Positions 43,874 to 51,492 of a DNA stretch of 64,000 nucleotides are shown here, piece by piece. Both the position numbers and the translations under genes were made by a program. Position 1 is the stretch's first letter, and each line of letters begins with the position of its first letter. This DNA is from a bacterium UBP2_UBA2255 (GTDB lineage Bacteria > Edwardsbacteria > AC1 > EtOH8), in the NCBI GenBank assembly GCA_002347565.1, contig DDXR01000075.1, forward strand, positions 18,579 to 82,578. The letters are read 5' to 3'. A model generated the notes under the pieces. The model searched no databases. It was not told where the DNA came from and worked only from the letters and a program-made list of their open reading frames with translations.

Positions 43874-44752
43874 ATGAACACCATATCGGCCACCGCCCCC
43901 GCCAAGCTCAACCTGACCTTGGAGGTCCTGGGCCAGCGACCCGACGGCTACCACGAGATCCGCTCGGTGTTCCTCGCCGTGTCGCTGGCGGACGAGCTGT
44001 GGTTCGCGCCGCGCGGCGACGGCCGGATCGTGCTGGATTGCAACGACCCCCACCTCCCGGTCGATGAGCATAATCTGGTCGTCAAGGCGGCGCTGCTGTT
44101 GCGGACCACCTCTGGATTACCGGCGGCGACCGGCGCCAGCATCACGGTCAGGAAGAACATTCCCGTCGGCGCCGGGCTGGGCGGCGGCTCTTCTGACGCG
44201 GCGGCATCCCTGCTGGCCCTCAACCGGCTGTGGGACGCCGGCGCGTCGCCCGACGAGCTGGCCCGGATGGGGGCGGACGTCGGTTCGGACGTCCCGTTCT
44301 TCATCCTGGCCCGCAGCGCGCTGGTCAGCGGCCGGGGCGAGCTGATCGCACCGGCCGCCTTCCCCCGGCCCTACCACTTCGTCCTAGTCTACCCAGGGTT
44401 TCCCGTCTCGACGGCCTGGGCCTACCGCGCCCTCAGATTGGAATTGACAAAACGGCCGGAATATAGTAAAATGCTGCTATCGCGCTGTTTGGCCGGCGCC
44501 CCGCCGGACGAGATCGCGGGTCTGTTGCACAACGATTTTGAGCCGACGGTGGCCGCGCGGCATCCCAATGTGGCCCGCGCCAAGCAGGACCTGCTGCGGG
44601 CCGGCGCCTGCGGCGCCCTGATGTCGGGCAGCGGTTCCGCGGTGTTCGGCATCTTCCCCGACCGGGTGTCGTCGCTGGGCGCGCTGGAAGCCGTCCGGCC
44701 CTCCTGGCCGGAAAGCCACGCGGCCGAGAGCGCAGGACCGCCCCCAGAATAA
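43874..44752 (+). CDS. ispE: 4-diphosphocytidyl-2-C-methyl-D-erythritol kinase
   Basis: A 292-residue GHMP kinase of the non-mevalonate isoprenoid pathway. The start ATAPAKLNLTLEVLGQRPDG is typical, and the ATP motif is PVGAGLGGGSSDAAASL (about residue 95). GADVGSDVPFFI and the C-terminal MSGSGSAVFGIF complete the set. ATG 43874 is used; the alternative at 43823 lies upstream of the -35 box. There is no ribosome site because the leader would be only about 4 bases. Confidence 0.95.
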   Translation: MNTISATAPAKLNLTLEVLGQRPDGYHEIRSVFLAVSLADELWFAPRGDGRIVLDCNDPHLPVDEHNLVVKAALLLRTTSGLPAATGASITVRKNIPVGAGLGGGSSDAAASLLALNRLWDAGASPDELARMGADVGSDVPFFILARSALVSGRGELIAPAAFPRPYHFVLVYPGFPVSTAWAYRALRLELTKRPEYSKMLLSRCLAGAPPDEIAGLLHNDFEPTVAARHPNVARAKQDLLRAGACGALMSGSGSAVFGIFPDRVSSLGALEAVRPSWPESHAAESAGPPPE

Positions 44753-44838
44753 GAGTCCGGACGGAACCCCGGACACCGATAGTTGACAGGTTGCCGCGCC
44801 CCGCATCCGCTGCGGAGCACCTCCATGCGGCTCCATGC

Positions 44839-44873
44839 CTGACTCATCCAGGCGCCGGCGGTCAGCTTTTTTT
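44839..44873 (+). terminator. Possible terminator before tRNA-Gln
   Basis: CTGAC (44839-44843) and GTCAG (44861-44865) can pair, followed by CTTTTTTT. The stem is short and has a large loop, but a 7-T tract is rare in this GC-rich sequence. Confidence 0.45.
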
Positions 44874-44906
44874 GTTTCCGCGGCGCGGCCCCGGTCGCGA
44901 AGGTTT

Positions 44907-44980
44907 TCGGGGGTCGTTCAATGGTAGGACACCAGCCTTTGGAGCTGAGGATCGGGGTTCGAGTCCCTGCCCCCGAGCCA
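44907..44980 (+). tRNA. tRNA-Gln (anticodon TTG)
   Basis: A 74-base cloverleaf: acceptor TCGGGGG/CCCCCGA, D-arm GTTC/GGAC, anticodon loop CTTTGGA (anticodon TTG, codon CAA), T-arm CGGGG-TTCGAGT-CCCTG, discriminator G and encoded CCA. The first anticodon-stem pair is C27 opposite A43, a mismatch. Confidence 0.94.
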
Positions 44981-45039
44981 CCGCCGACCGGCGCGCCGGA
45001 CGCACCCACCGAGCCACAAACACAGACGCGAGACGTACC

Positions 45040-45978
45040 ATGAACGGCCAACTGAAGATCTTCTCCGGCTCGGCCAACGCCGACCTGACCCGGGAGATCT
45101 GCGCCGACATCGGCTGCCAGATGGGCGACTGCACCATCTCGCGCTTCTCGGACGGCGAGCTGCGGATCAAGATCAACGAGAACATCCGCGGGGCCGACGT
45201 TTTCATGGTGCAGCCCACCTTCGCCCCGGCCGACCACCTGATGGAGCTGCTGATCCTGATCGACGCCGCCCGCCGCGCCTCGGCCCGGCGCATCACGGCG
45301 GTGATCCCCTACTTCGGCTACTCGCGCCAGGAACGCAAGGACCAGCCGCGGGTGCCGATCTCAGCCAAGCTGGTGGCCAACCTGATCACCACCGCCGGGG
45401 CCGGCCGGGTGCTGACGCTGGACCTGCACGCCGAGGCCATCCAGGGCTTCTTCGACATCCCGGTGGACCACCTGTATTCCGGGCCGGTGCTGTTCAAGCA
45501 CTTCAACAGCTTGGGCACCGAGAACTTCGTGGTGGTGGCGCCGGACACCGGCGGCGCCAACCGGGCCCGGGCCTTCGCCAAGCGGCTGGGAGACATCCCG
45601 CTGGCCTTCATCGACAAGCGCCGGCCCGGCCCCAACCGGGTCGAGATCATGAACGTGATCGGCGACGTCCAGGGCAAGCATTGCCTGATCGTCGACGACA
45701 TCATGGACACCGCCCGCACCATCACCGAGGTGGCCGGGGTGATCAAGGGCAAGGGCGCCGAGGACATCTACGCCTGCGCCTCGCACGCGGTGCTGTCGGG
45801 CAACGCCATCGAGAACATCCGCAACTCGCCGCTGAAGGAGGTGGTGGTGACCAACACCATCCCGCTGCCGCCCTCCAAGCGGATCGACAAAATCAAGGTG
45901 CTGTCCATCGCCAAGCTGCTGGGCGAGGCCATCAACCGCATCCACAAGGAGGAATCGGTCAGCAGCCTGTTCGAATAA
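45040..45978 (+). CDS. prs: Ribose-phosphate pyrophosphokinase
   Basis: A 312-residue PRPP synthetase, which feeds nucleotide, histidine and NAD synthesis. FSGSANADLTREIC opens it, RSVFSDGE-type SRFSDGELRIKI follows, then the catalytic-flap region YSRQERKDQPRVPI, DLHAEAIQGFFDIPVDHLY, and the PRPP loop CLIVDDIMDTARTI. Length matches the class I enzyme. It starts the conserved prs-rplY-pth-rpsF order. Weak ribosome site. Confidence 0.96.
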   Translation: MNGQLKIFSGSANADLTREICADIGCQMGDCTISRFSDGELRIKINENIRGADVFMVQPTFAPADHLMELLILIDAARRASARRITAVIPYFGYSRQERKDQPRVPISAKLVANLITTAGAGRVLTLDLHAEAIQGFFDIPVDHLYSGPVLFKHFNSLGTENFVVVAPDTGGANRARAFAKRLGDIPLAFIDKRRPGPNRVEIMNVIGDVQGKHCLIVDDIMDTARTITEVAGVIKGKGAEDIYACASHAVLSGNAIENIRNSPLKEVVVTNTIPLPPSKRIDKIKVLSIAKLLGEAINRIHKEESVSSLFE

Positions 45979-46035
45979 CGCCCCATCCGACGCAACGCGC
46001 ACACATCACACCACCCATAAGAGGAACGCACCCCC

Positions 46036-46713
46036 ATGCATGAAGTGACCCTCGTTGCCCGCCGCCGCGAGCAGATCGGCAAGGAGCACGCCAAGAAGCT
46101 GCGCCGCGGCTCCCAGGTGCCCGCCGTGGTCTACGGGCACGGCAAGCCGGCCATCTCCATCACCGTCGATTGCCAGGACCTGCTGCCGCTGTTCGGGGCC
46201 GGCGCCGGCGACAACACCATCATCACCCTCAAGGTTGACGGCGCCGCACAGGAGCTGAAGGCGATCATCCGAGAGATCCAGACCGAGCCCCTCTACAACA
46301 AGCTGGTCCACATCGATTTCCAGGAGATCCTGCTGACCGAGAAGATCAAGGTGCCGGTGCACATCCACCTGGCCGGCGAGGCCCCCGGGATCAAGGAAGG
46401 CGGGATCATCGAGCACATCCTGCATTCGGTCGAGGTGTCGTGCCTCCCGGCCGACATCCCGGATAAGATCGTGCTCGACGTCAGCGGACTGCGCCTGGGG
46501 CACACCCTGCACATCTCGGACATCACAGCCGACAAGTTCGAGGTGCTGGGCGCCCCCACCCAGCCGATCGTCTCGGTGATCGCGCCGCGGGCCGCAGAGG
46601 AGTCCGTCGCAGCGCCGGTCGCGGCAGAGGCCCCGGCCGAACCGGAGCTGGTCGGCCGCAAGAAGAAGGAAGGCGCGGAGGAAACAGAGGCCGAGACCAA
46701 GGAGAGCAAGTAA
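46036..46713 (+). CDS. rplY: 50S ribosomal protein L25, CTC (long) form
   Basis: A 225-residue protein. Residues 1-95 are the 5S-rRNA-binding L25 domain (LRRGSQVPAVVYGHGKP, EPLYNKLVHIDFQEI), residues 96-185 the CTC/TL5 beta domain (GIIEHILHSVEVSCLPADIP). A Lys/Glu/Ala-rich tail (AAPVAAEAPAEPE, KKKEGAEETEAE) extends past the usual end. AAGAGGA ribosome site. Order with prs and pth is conserved. Confidence 0.94.
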   Translation: MHEVTLVARRREQIGKEHAKKLRRGSQVPAVVYGHGKPAISITVDCQDLLPLFGAGAGDNTIITLKVDGAAQELKAIIREIQTEPLYNKLVHIDFQEILLTEKIKVPVHIHLAGEAPGIKEGGIIEHILHSVEVSCLPADIPDKIVLDVSGLRLGHTLHISDITADKFEVLGAPTQPIVSVIAPRAAEESVAAPVAAEAPAEPELVGRKKKEGAEETEAETKESK

Positions 46714-46726
46714 CCGGCACCCGGAC

Positions 46727-47296
46727 GTGGCCGCATCCTGGTGCATCGCCGGCCTGGGCAATCCGGGCAGGGACTACGCCGCCACCAGGCACAACCTGGG
46801 GTTTCGGGTGGTGGACGAGCTGGCCGGCTCCCACGGGGGGCGCTGGATCTCGCGCCGCGCCTACGACCACTGCGAGCTGGCGGGTCTGAATGTCCTGCTG
46901 GTCAAACCAATGACCTACATGAACGCCAGCGGCCCCGCACTGCGCCAGTTCCTGGCCTACCGCAACATCGGACCCGACCGCCTGGTGGTGGTCTGCGACG
47001 ACCTGCACCTGCCGCTGGGCAGCCTCAGGCTCCGTGCCGCTGGATCGGACGGCGGCCACAACGGCCTGCGGTCGGTGATCGAAGCCATGGGCGGCGGTGG
47101 TTTCCCCAGGCTGCGGATGGGCCTCGGACGCAACCCGGCCGGCGTCGATTCCGCAGACTACGTGCTGTCCCCATTCCCCCGCCCGGAGGCGGCGGCAGTG
47201 CGTGACATGATCTCCCGCGCCGCCAACGGCCTGGAATGCCTTGCCAACCAGGGCCTGGCCCTGGCCATCAGCGCCATCAATCAGAACAAACAATAA
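46727..47296 (+). CDS. pth: Peptidyl-tRNA hydrolase
   Basis: A 189-residue enzyme that releases stalled peptides from tRNA. GLGNPGRDYAATRHNLGF carries the conserved Asn and catalytic His (residues about 10-27), LVVVCDDLHLPLG the catalytic Asp, and GSDGGHNGLRSVI the tRNA-binding loop. The start is GTG at 46727, 13 bases after rplY; there is no strong ribosome site, so coupling to rplY is likely. Confidence 0.95.
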   Translation: MAASWCIAGLGNPGRDYAATRHNLGFRVVDELAGSHGGRWISRRAYDHCELAGLNVLLVKPMTYMNASGPALRQFLAYRNIGPDRLVVVCDDLHLPLGSLRLRAAGSDGGHNGLRSVIEAMGGGGFPRLRMGLGRNPAGVDSADYVLSPFPRPEAAAVRDMISRAANGLECLANQGLALAISAINQNKQ

Positions 47297-47310
47297 AGGA
47301 GCCCTGCACG

Positions 47311-47673
47311 GTGAACGCCTACGAGACAGTCATCATCATCGACCCCTCCGCCGACGACGCCGGCATCGAGCGGCAGATCGAGAAGATCACCGGCCTGATC
47401 GCCGGGCACGGCGGCCAGATGGTCAACGTCGCCCGCTGGGGCAAGCGCAAAATGACCTACCGCATCAACAACCGGCAGGAAGGTCAGTACGTCTGCCTCC
47501 AATTCAACGCGCCGGCCGCGGCCCCGCGCGAACTTGACCGGCAGCTGCGGCTGGACGAGAGCATCATCCGGCACCTGATCATCCGCGGCCACATCCAGGA
47601 GAACGCGCCGCTGGCCCCGGCCGAGGCCCCGGCCGTTGCCGCCCCAGAGGCCAAGGAAGCGGCCGCTGTCTGA
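47311..47673 (+). CDS. rpsF: 30S ribosomal protein S6
   Basis: A 120-residue protein with the S6 ferredoxin-like fold: NAYETVIIIDP, WGKRKMTYRINNRQEGQYV, and LDESIIRHLIIR. An Ala/Glu/Pro tail closes it. The GTG at 47311 follows AAAGGAG at 8 bases. S6 binds 16S rRNA with S18, coded 1 kb further on; two ssb genes lie between them. Confidence 0.95.
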   Translation: MNAYETVIIIDPSADDAGIERQIEKITGLIAGHGGQMVNVARWGKRKMTYRINNRQEGQYVCLQFNAPAAAPRELDRQLRLDESIIRHLIIRGHIQENAPLAPAEAPAVAAPEAKEAAAV

Positions 47674-47712
47674 CGCGCCTTCATCCGACCGTTGCTTGCG
47701 AGGAACCGATCC

Positions 47713-48162
47713 ATGACTGAGCTGCGCCTGGCCGAACTGAACCGCGTGTTCCTGGTGGGACGGCTGACCCGGGACCCCGAGGTCCGCCAGACAACCGCCG
47801 GCACCCCCGTGGCCAACTTCACCATCGCCGTCAACCGCCGCTACAAGAACGCGGCCGGCGATTGGAAGGACGAGACCACCTTCGTCGGCATCGTCGCCTG
47901 GCAGAAATTGGCCGAGCTGTGCAAGCAATACCTGGCCAAGGGCCGGGCGGTGCTGGTCGAGGGCAAGTTGCAGAGCCGCAGCTGGGAGACCGAGGACGGC
48001 CAGAAACGCTCGATGCTGGAGGTGCGGGCCGACCGGGTCGAGTTCCTGGACCGCGGCGACTCCCGCCCCGGAGCCGACGCCGGACCGGCTGCCGACGCCG
48101 CCGATGCGCCGGCCGCCCCGTCGCCCGGCGCCCCGCCGGTCGACGACGACCTCCCCTTCTGA
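47713..48162 (+). CDS. ssb: Single-stranded DNA-binding protein, copy 1
   Basis: A 149-residue OB-fold SSB. LNRVFLVGRLTRDPEVRQT, VANFTIAVNRRYKNA, and VEGKLQSRSWETEDGQKR are standard. The acidic tail ends DDDLPF, the partner-binding tip that recruits repair and replication proteins. The linker is short and Ala/Pro-rich. ATG 47713 is preceded by GAGGA. It is followed by a second ssb. Confidence 0.95.
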   Translation: MTELRLAELNRVFLVGRLTRDPEVRQTTAGTPVANFTIAVNRRYKNAAGDWKDETTFVGIVAWQKLAELCKQYLAKGRAVLVEGKLQSRSWETEDGQKRSMLEVRADRVEFLDRGDSRPGADAGPAADAADAPAAPSPGAPPVDDDLPF

Positions 48163-48191
48163 CCTGACGCCACCGCATGAAAGCGACCACC

Positions 48192-48578
48192 ATGTCCGAA
48201 CTGAGAATGCCCACGCTCAACCGGGTGCTGCTGTCCGGCCGGCTGACCCGCGATCCCGAGCTGAAGTTCACCGCCGGGGGCACCGCCGTCTGCAATTTCT
48301 CGCTGGCGGTCAACCGGCGCTACAAGGACCAGGGCGGCCAGTGGCGCGACGAGACCACCTTCATCAACGTGGTCACCTGGCACAAGGCTGCCGAGACCGT
48401 CAACAAGTTCCTGCACAAGGGCAGCCCGGTGATCGTCGAGGGCCGGCTGGAGAGCAGGAGCTGGGAGACCGAGGCCGGCCAGAAGCGCAGCGTGATCGAG
48501 GTCCGGGCCGACCAGGTGCGGTTCCTGGAGAAGAGCGAATCCTCCCCCGACGACGCCCCGCCCGAGCAGCCCGAGTGA
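48192..48578 (+). CDS. Single-stranded DNA-binding protein, copy 2, without DDDLPF tail
   Basis: A 128-residue paralogue of the gene just before it (LNRVLLSGRLTRDPELKF, VCNFSLAVNRRYKDQ, WETEAGQKR). The OB fold is complete but the protein ends PPEQPE, lacking the conserved DDDLPF tip. ATG 48192 is picked because it aligns with copy 1 (MSELRMPTLNRV / MTELRLAELNRV); 48177 is a possible alternative. It may be a specialised or duplicated SSB; lacking the tip it would not bind the usual partners. Confidence 0.9.
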   Translation: MSELRMPTLNRVLLSGRLTRDPELKFTAGGTAVCNFSLAVNRRYKDQGGQWRDETTFINVVTWHKAAETVNKFLHKGSPVIVEGRLESRSWETEAGQKRSVIEVRADQVRFLEKSESSPDDAPPEQPE

Positions 48579-48642
48579 CCGCGGTGGCCGGCCGTAAAAC
48601 CGCAAACAGCATGCTACAATAAAACACCACAAGGACCGATCA

Positions 48643-48909
48643 ATGATCAAACGCAAACCGAGGACCGAGCGTGGCGGCACCCGCGAACGCAAGACGATGC
48701 ACCGCAAGGAATGCAAGTTCTGCGTCGAAAAGGTGTCCGTCATCAACTACAAGGACGACAAGCGGCTGCGGCACTTCATGACCGAGCGCGGCAAGATCGT
48801 GCCCCGGCGGATCTCGGGCACCTGCGCCCGGCACCAGCGGCTGCTGACCGCGGCGGTCAAGCGGGCCCGGCACCTGGCCCTGTTGCCCTTCGTCGTCGAG
48901 TACCGCTGA
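48643..48909 (+). CDS. rpsR: 30S ribosomal protein S18
   Basis: An 88-residue protein with CKFCVEKVSVINYKDDKRL, ISGTCARHQRLLTAAVKRAR and the terminal VEYR. It carries the CxxC form of the S18 N-terminus. AAGGA lies before the ATG. S18 pairs with S6 on the platform of the 30S subunit. Confidence 0.96.
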   Translation: MIKRKPRTERGGTRERKTMHRKECKFCVEKVSVINYKDDKRLRHFMTERGKIVPRRISGTCARHQRLLTAAVKRARHLALLPFVVEYR

Positions 48910-48931
48910 CGACGACGAGGAGCGAAACGAC

Positions 48932-49375
48932 ATGAAAGTGATTCTGACGCAGGACATCCCCACGCTGGGCGCCAAGACCGACGTGGTCGACGTCAAGCCC
49001 GGGTTCGCCCGCAACTACCTGATCCCCCAGGGCAAGGCCCTGCCCGCCTCCGACGCCAACCTCAAGCGTCTGCAGCAACGGATCAAGCACGACGGACTGA
49101 GGCTCAACCGCGACAAGGCCAAGGCCGAGGAGCTGGCCAAGAAGCTGTCCGAGGTCTCCTGCACCGCGGCGGTCCAGGCCGGCGAGGACGACAGGCTGTT
49201 CGGCTCGGTGACCCCGGCCGACATCGCCGGGCTGCTGGCCGGACAGGGACTGGACATCGACAAGCGCCGCATCCTGCTGGAGGAGCCGATCAAGCAGCTG
49301 GGCGTCTACAACATCCCGATCAAACTTCATCAGGACGTGGAGGCCATCATCAAGCTATGGGTAGTGCGCCAATAA
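48932..49375 (+). CDS. rplI: 50S ribosomal protein L9
   Basis: A 147-residue two-domain protein: MKVILTQDIPTLGAKTDVVD with KPGFARNYLIPQGKAL is the L9 N-domain, a helix (RLNRDKAKAEELAKKLSE) links to the C-domain ending in INIPIKLHQDVEAIIKLWVV-like YNIPIKLHQDVE. GAGGAG precedes the ATG. It overlaps the PTS gene by 19 bases. Confidence 0.96.
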   Translation: MKVILTQDIPTLGAKTDVVDVKPGFARNYLIPQGKALPASDANLKRLQQRIKHDGLRLNRDKAKAEELAKKLSEVSCTAAVQAGEDDRLFGSVTPADIAGLLAGQGLDIDKRRILLEEPIKQLGVYNIPIKLHQDVEAIIKLWVVRQ

Positions 49376-49833
49376 AACTGACCGCGCTCCTCAAGCACGG
49401 CCAGATCAACCTGTCGCTTAAGGCGACCACCCGGGACGGGGTGCTGCGTGAGCTGCTGGCCCTGTCCGCCCTGGGCGAGAAGGCCCAGCAGATCCTGCTG
49501 GTCAACCTCAAGCAGCGCGAGGAGCTCGGCTCGACCGGCATCGGCAAGGGTGTGGCCATCCCCCACTGCCGCTCCCTGATGCTGAACTCGCTGACCCTGC
49601 TGGCCGGCCGGGCCAAGGCCGGCGTGGAGTTCGACGCCATCGACAAGAAGCCGGTCCGGCTGTTCTTCCTGATCATCGCGCCGCCCCACGATCCCCAGAA
49701 CCAGTACCTGATCCTCCTGGGGCAGATCGCCCAGCTGGCCAAGCAGATCACCGCCGGCGACGCCCTGTTCACCGTTGATGACCCCCAGCAGTTCATCGAT
49801 CGCATCGGCGAACTCGAGAAGAACGCCAAATAG
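49357..49833 (+). CDS. PTS EIIA-type (PtsN-like) regulatory protein
   Basis: A 158-residue IIA(Fru/Ntr)-fold protein. The phospho-histidine is in GVAIPHCRS (His about residue 69), with ELGSTGIGKGVAIPH before it and LFFLIIAPPHDPQNQYL after. Such proteins, when unaccompanied by IIB/IIC, act as regulators of nitrogen or carbon metabolism. No HPr or EI is coded in view. The start lies inside the rplI end; PtsN in this position next to ribosomal genes is not the E. coli arrangement. Confidence 0.82.
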   Translation: MGSAPIKLTALLKHGQINLSLKATTRDGVLRELLALSALGEKAQQILLVNLKQREELGSTGIGKGVAIPHCRSLMLNSLTLLAGRAKAGVEFDAIDKKPVRLFFLIIAPPHDPQNQYLILLGQIAQLAKQITAGDALFTVDDPQQFIDRIGELEKNAK

Positions 49834-49848
49834 AACGGGCATCCGACC

Positions 49849-50199
49849 ATGATCCAGCCACAAACCGAGCTGCTGGTGGCACTCAACCACCTGGAGCTGA
49901 TGATCCACGAGGCCACCGACGAGGCCCCCAAGCTCAAGGCCATGGGATTCAAGATCGACGGCCTGGAGCAGCTGCAGAAGGCCCAGGCCGACCTGGAGAA
50001 GCAGCTGGAGCCGGCAGTCCTCAAGCAGTACCAGCGCCTCCAGCAGCGCAGCGGCCGGCCAGTGGTCCCGGTGATCAACGGCAACTGCTGCGGCTGCTAC
50101 ATCAAGATCCCCACCGCAGTCGCCAGCGACGCCGCCAAGAACCGGACCCTGGCCACCTGCGGCAACTGCGGACGCTTCCTGTACTGGCCCTCCGAATAA
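49849..50199 (+). CDS. Short C4-type zinc-ribbon protein
   Basis: A 116-residue protein. Its last third, GNCCGCYIKIP to CGNCGRFLYWP, is the zf-RING_7 / C4 zinc-ribbon module (four Cys in two CxxC pairs) of the CdsZ-type family. The family normally carries about 170 residues of coiled coil in front; here a single coiled-coil hairpin (residues 5-70, QLQKAQADLEKQLEPAV) is present. It is coded 16 bases after the PTS gene. Confidence 0.75.
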   Translation: MIQPQTELLVALNHLELMIHEATDEAPKLKAMGFKIDGLEQLQKAQADLEKQLEPAVLKQYQRLQQRSGRPVVPVINGNCCGCYIKIPTAVASDAAKNRTLATCGNCGRFLYWPSE

Positions 50200-50228
50200 C
50201 CCCGACCAACACTAAGAAAGACCGACTC

Positions 50229-50420
50229 ATGCCACGCACCTGTTTCTTCTGCGGCAAGGGCGTCGATTTCGGGCATTCCATCAGCCACGCCAACAACGTC
50301 GGGCCCCGGCGCTGGAACCCCAACCTTCAGACCGTCAAGGCCATGGTCGACGGCAAAGCCAAGCGGATCGACGTCTGCACCCGCTGCATCCGCTCCGGCA
50401 AGGTCCAGAAGGCCAAATGA
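50229..50420 (+). CDS. rpmB: 50S ribosomal protein L28
   Basis: A 63-residue L28 of the zinc-binding C+ form. CFFCGKGVDFGHSISHANN opens it (CxxC), RWNPNLQTVKAMVDG follows and CTRCIRSGKVQK closes it (CxxC). An intrinsic terminator follows directly, ending the prs-to-rpmB transcription unit. Confidence 0.95.
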   Translation: MPRTCFFCGKGVDFGHSISHANNVGPRRWNPNLQTVKAMVDGKAKRIDVCTRCIRSGKVQKAK

Positions 50421-50436
50421 CCCGGCCGCGCCACCC

Positions 50437-50471
50437 AGGGCTGCCTTATCTCGATAAGCGCAGCCCTTTTT
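50437..50471 (+). terminator. Rho-independent terminator after rpmB
   Basis: AGGGCTGC-CTTATC (50437-50450) pairs with GATAAG (50453-50458) and GCAGCCCT (50460-50467), one bulged C, 2-base tip, ending in five Ts. Confidence 0.95.
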
Positions 50472-50478
50472 CCCGCCG

Positions 50479-50979
50479 GTGACCATCCCCCGCTGCTGCG
50501 CCCGCTGCGGCGCTCGCCTGCGCACCCGCAGGCTCGACGGCCATCCCCGGCTCTGCTGCCCGGCCTGCGGCCGCGTTGCCTACGTCAACCCGACGCCGGC
50601 CGTGGGCGTGGTCATGACCTCCGGCGGGAAGCTGGTGATGGTGCGGCGCAGGTTCGCACCCAAGGCCGGCCGCTGGTCGCTGCCGGCCGGGTTCATGGAG
50701 TACGGCGAGCCGCCCCGGCGTTGCGCGATCCGAGAGTGCCGCGAGGAGACCGGGGCCCGCATCAGGCTGGGCGGGCTGGTGGGCGTCTACAGCGGCGACG
50801 ACGACCCGCGCTGCCACGCCGTCCTGATCGTCTACCGGGCGGAGTTGCTGTCGCGGCGGATGACAGCCGGCGACGACGCCTCGGAGATCGGACTGTTCGC
50901 CTTCTCCCGCCTGCCCCGGGACATCGCTTTCCGCGCCCACCGTCAGGCCATCCGGGACTACCTGAAGACTGTTTTTTAA
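50479..50979 (+). CDS. Nudix hydrolase with N-terminal zinc ribbon
   Basis: A 166-residue protein starting at GTG 50479. Residues 6-32 hold two CxxC pairs (CCARCG, CCPACG) forming a zinc ribbon, as in NudC-type pyrophosphatases. The Nudix box is GFMEYGEPPRRCAIRECREE followed by TGA (GX5EX7REUXEEXGU, all key residues present). Substrate (NAD, ADP-ribose or an mRNA cap) is unknown. It starts 8 bases after a strong terminator, so it needs its own promoter, which I could not see clearly. Confidence 0.85.
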   Translation: MTIPRCCARCGARLRTRRLDGHPRLCCPACGRVAYVNPTPAVGVVMTSGGKLVMVRRRFAPKAGRWSLPAGFMEYGEPPRRCAIRECREETGARIRLGGLVGVYSGDDDPRCHAVLIVYRAELLSRRMTAGDDASEIGLFAFSRLPRDIAFRAHRQAIRDYLKTVF

Positions 50980-51060
50980 GGAACCCATGAAACCAGGAAT
51001 GATATTCATGCCTTCCTGGCCTCCTTATTGTCGTGACCGGTTTCCCCTGGGAGGTGGACC

Positions 51061-51492
51061 TTGAAGTTCGCCGGGCGCCTGCTGGGCCTGGACCTGGGCA
51101 GGAAGCGCGTGGGCGTGGCCGTCAGCGACGAGACGGCGGCGATCGCCAGCCCGTTGGCGACGATCGCGATCAGGGGCCGCGCTGACCTGGCGGCGCAGGT
51201 CAGCGCTCTGGTCCGCGAGCACCGCGTCGTCGCGGTGGTGACCGGGCATCCCTCGAAACTGGACGGCTCGGACAGCAGCTTCACGCCGGAGGCTCGCCGG
51301 CTCACGGAGTTCCTCCGCGGGTCGTTGGAGGTCCCGGTGTACGAGTACGACGAGCGCTTCACCAGCGCCATCGCCCAGCGCGCGCTCCACGCCGCCGGCA
51401 GGAAGCTCAAGGGCCACCGGGCCGACATCGACAAGATCGCCGCGGCCGTGATGCTCAACGATTTCCTGACGCGCCATGCGGATCGCAACTAG
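51061..51492 (+). CDS. ruvX: Holliday-junction resolvase-like RuvX (YqgF)
   Basis: A 143-residue YqgF-family RNase H-fold nuclease that trims pre-16S rRNA and may resolve junctions. LLGLDLGRKRVGVAVSDET gives the first catalytic Asp, VVTGHPSKLDGSDSSFTPEA the signature loop, and YDERFTSAIAQRAL and ADIDKIAAAVML the others. The start is TTG at 51061, 5 bases after GGGAGG. It overlaps mltG by 17 bases; ruvX-mltG pairing is common. Confidence 0.92.
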   Translation: MKFAGRLLGLDLGRKRVGVAVSDETAAIASPLATIAIRGRADLAAQVSALVREHRVVAVVTGHPSKLDGSDSSFTPEARRLTEFLRGSLEVPVYEYDERFTSAIAQRALHAAGRKLKGHRADIDKIAAAVMLNDFLTRHADRN

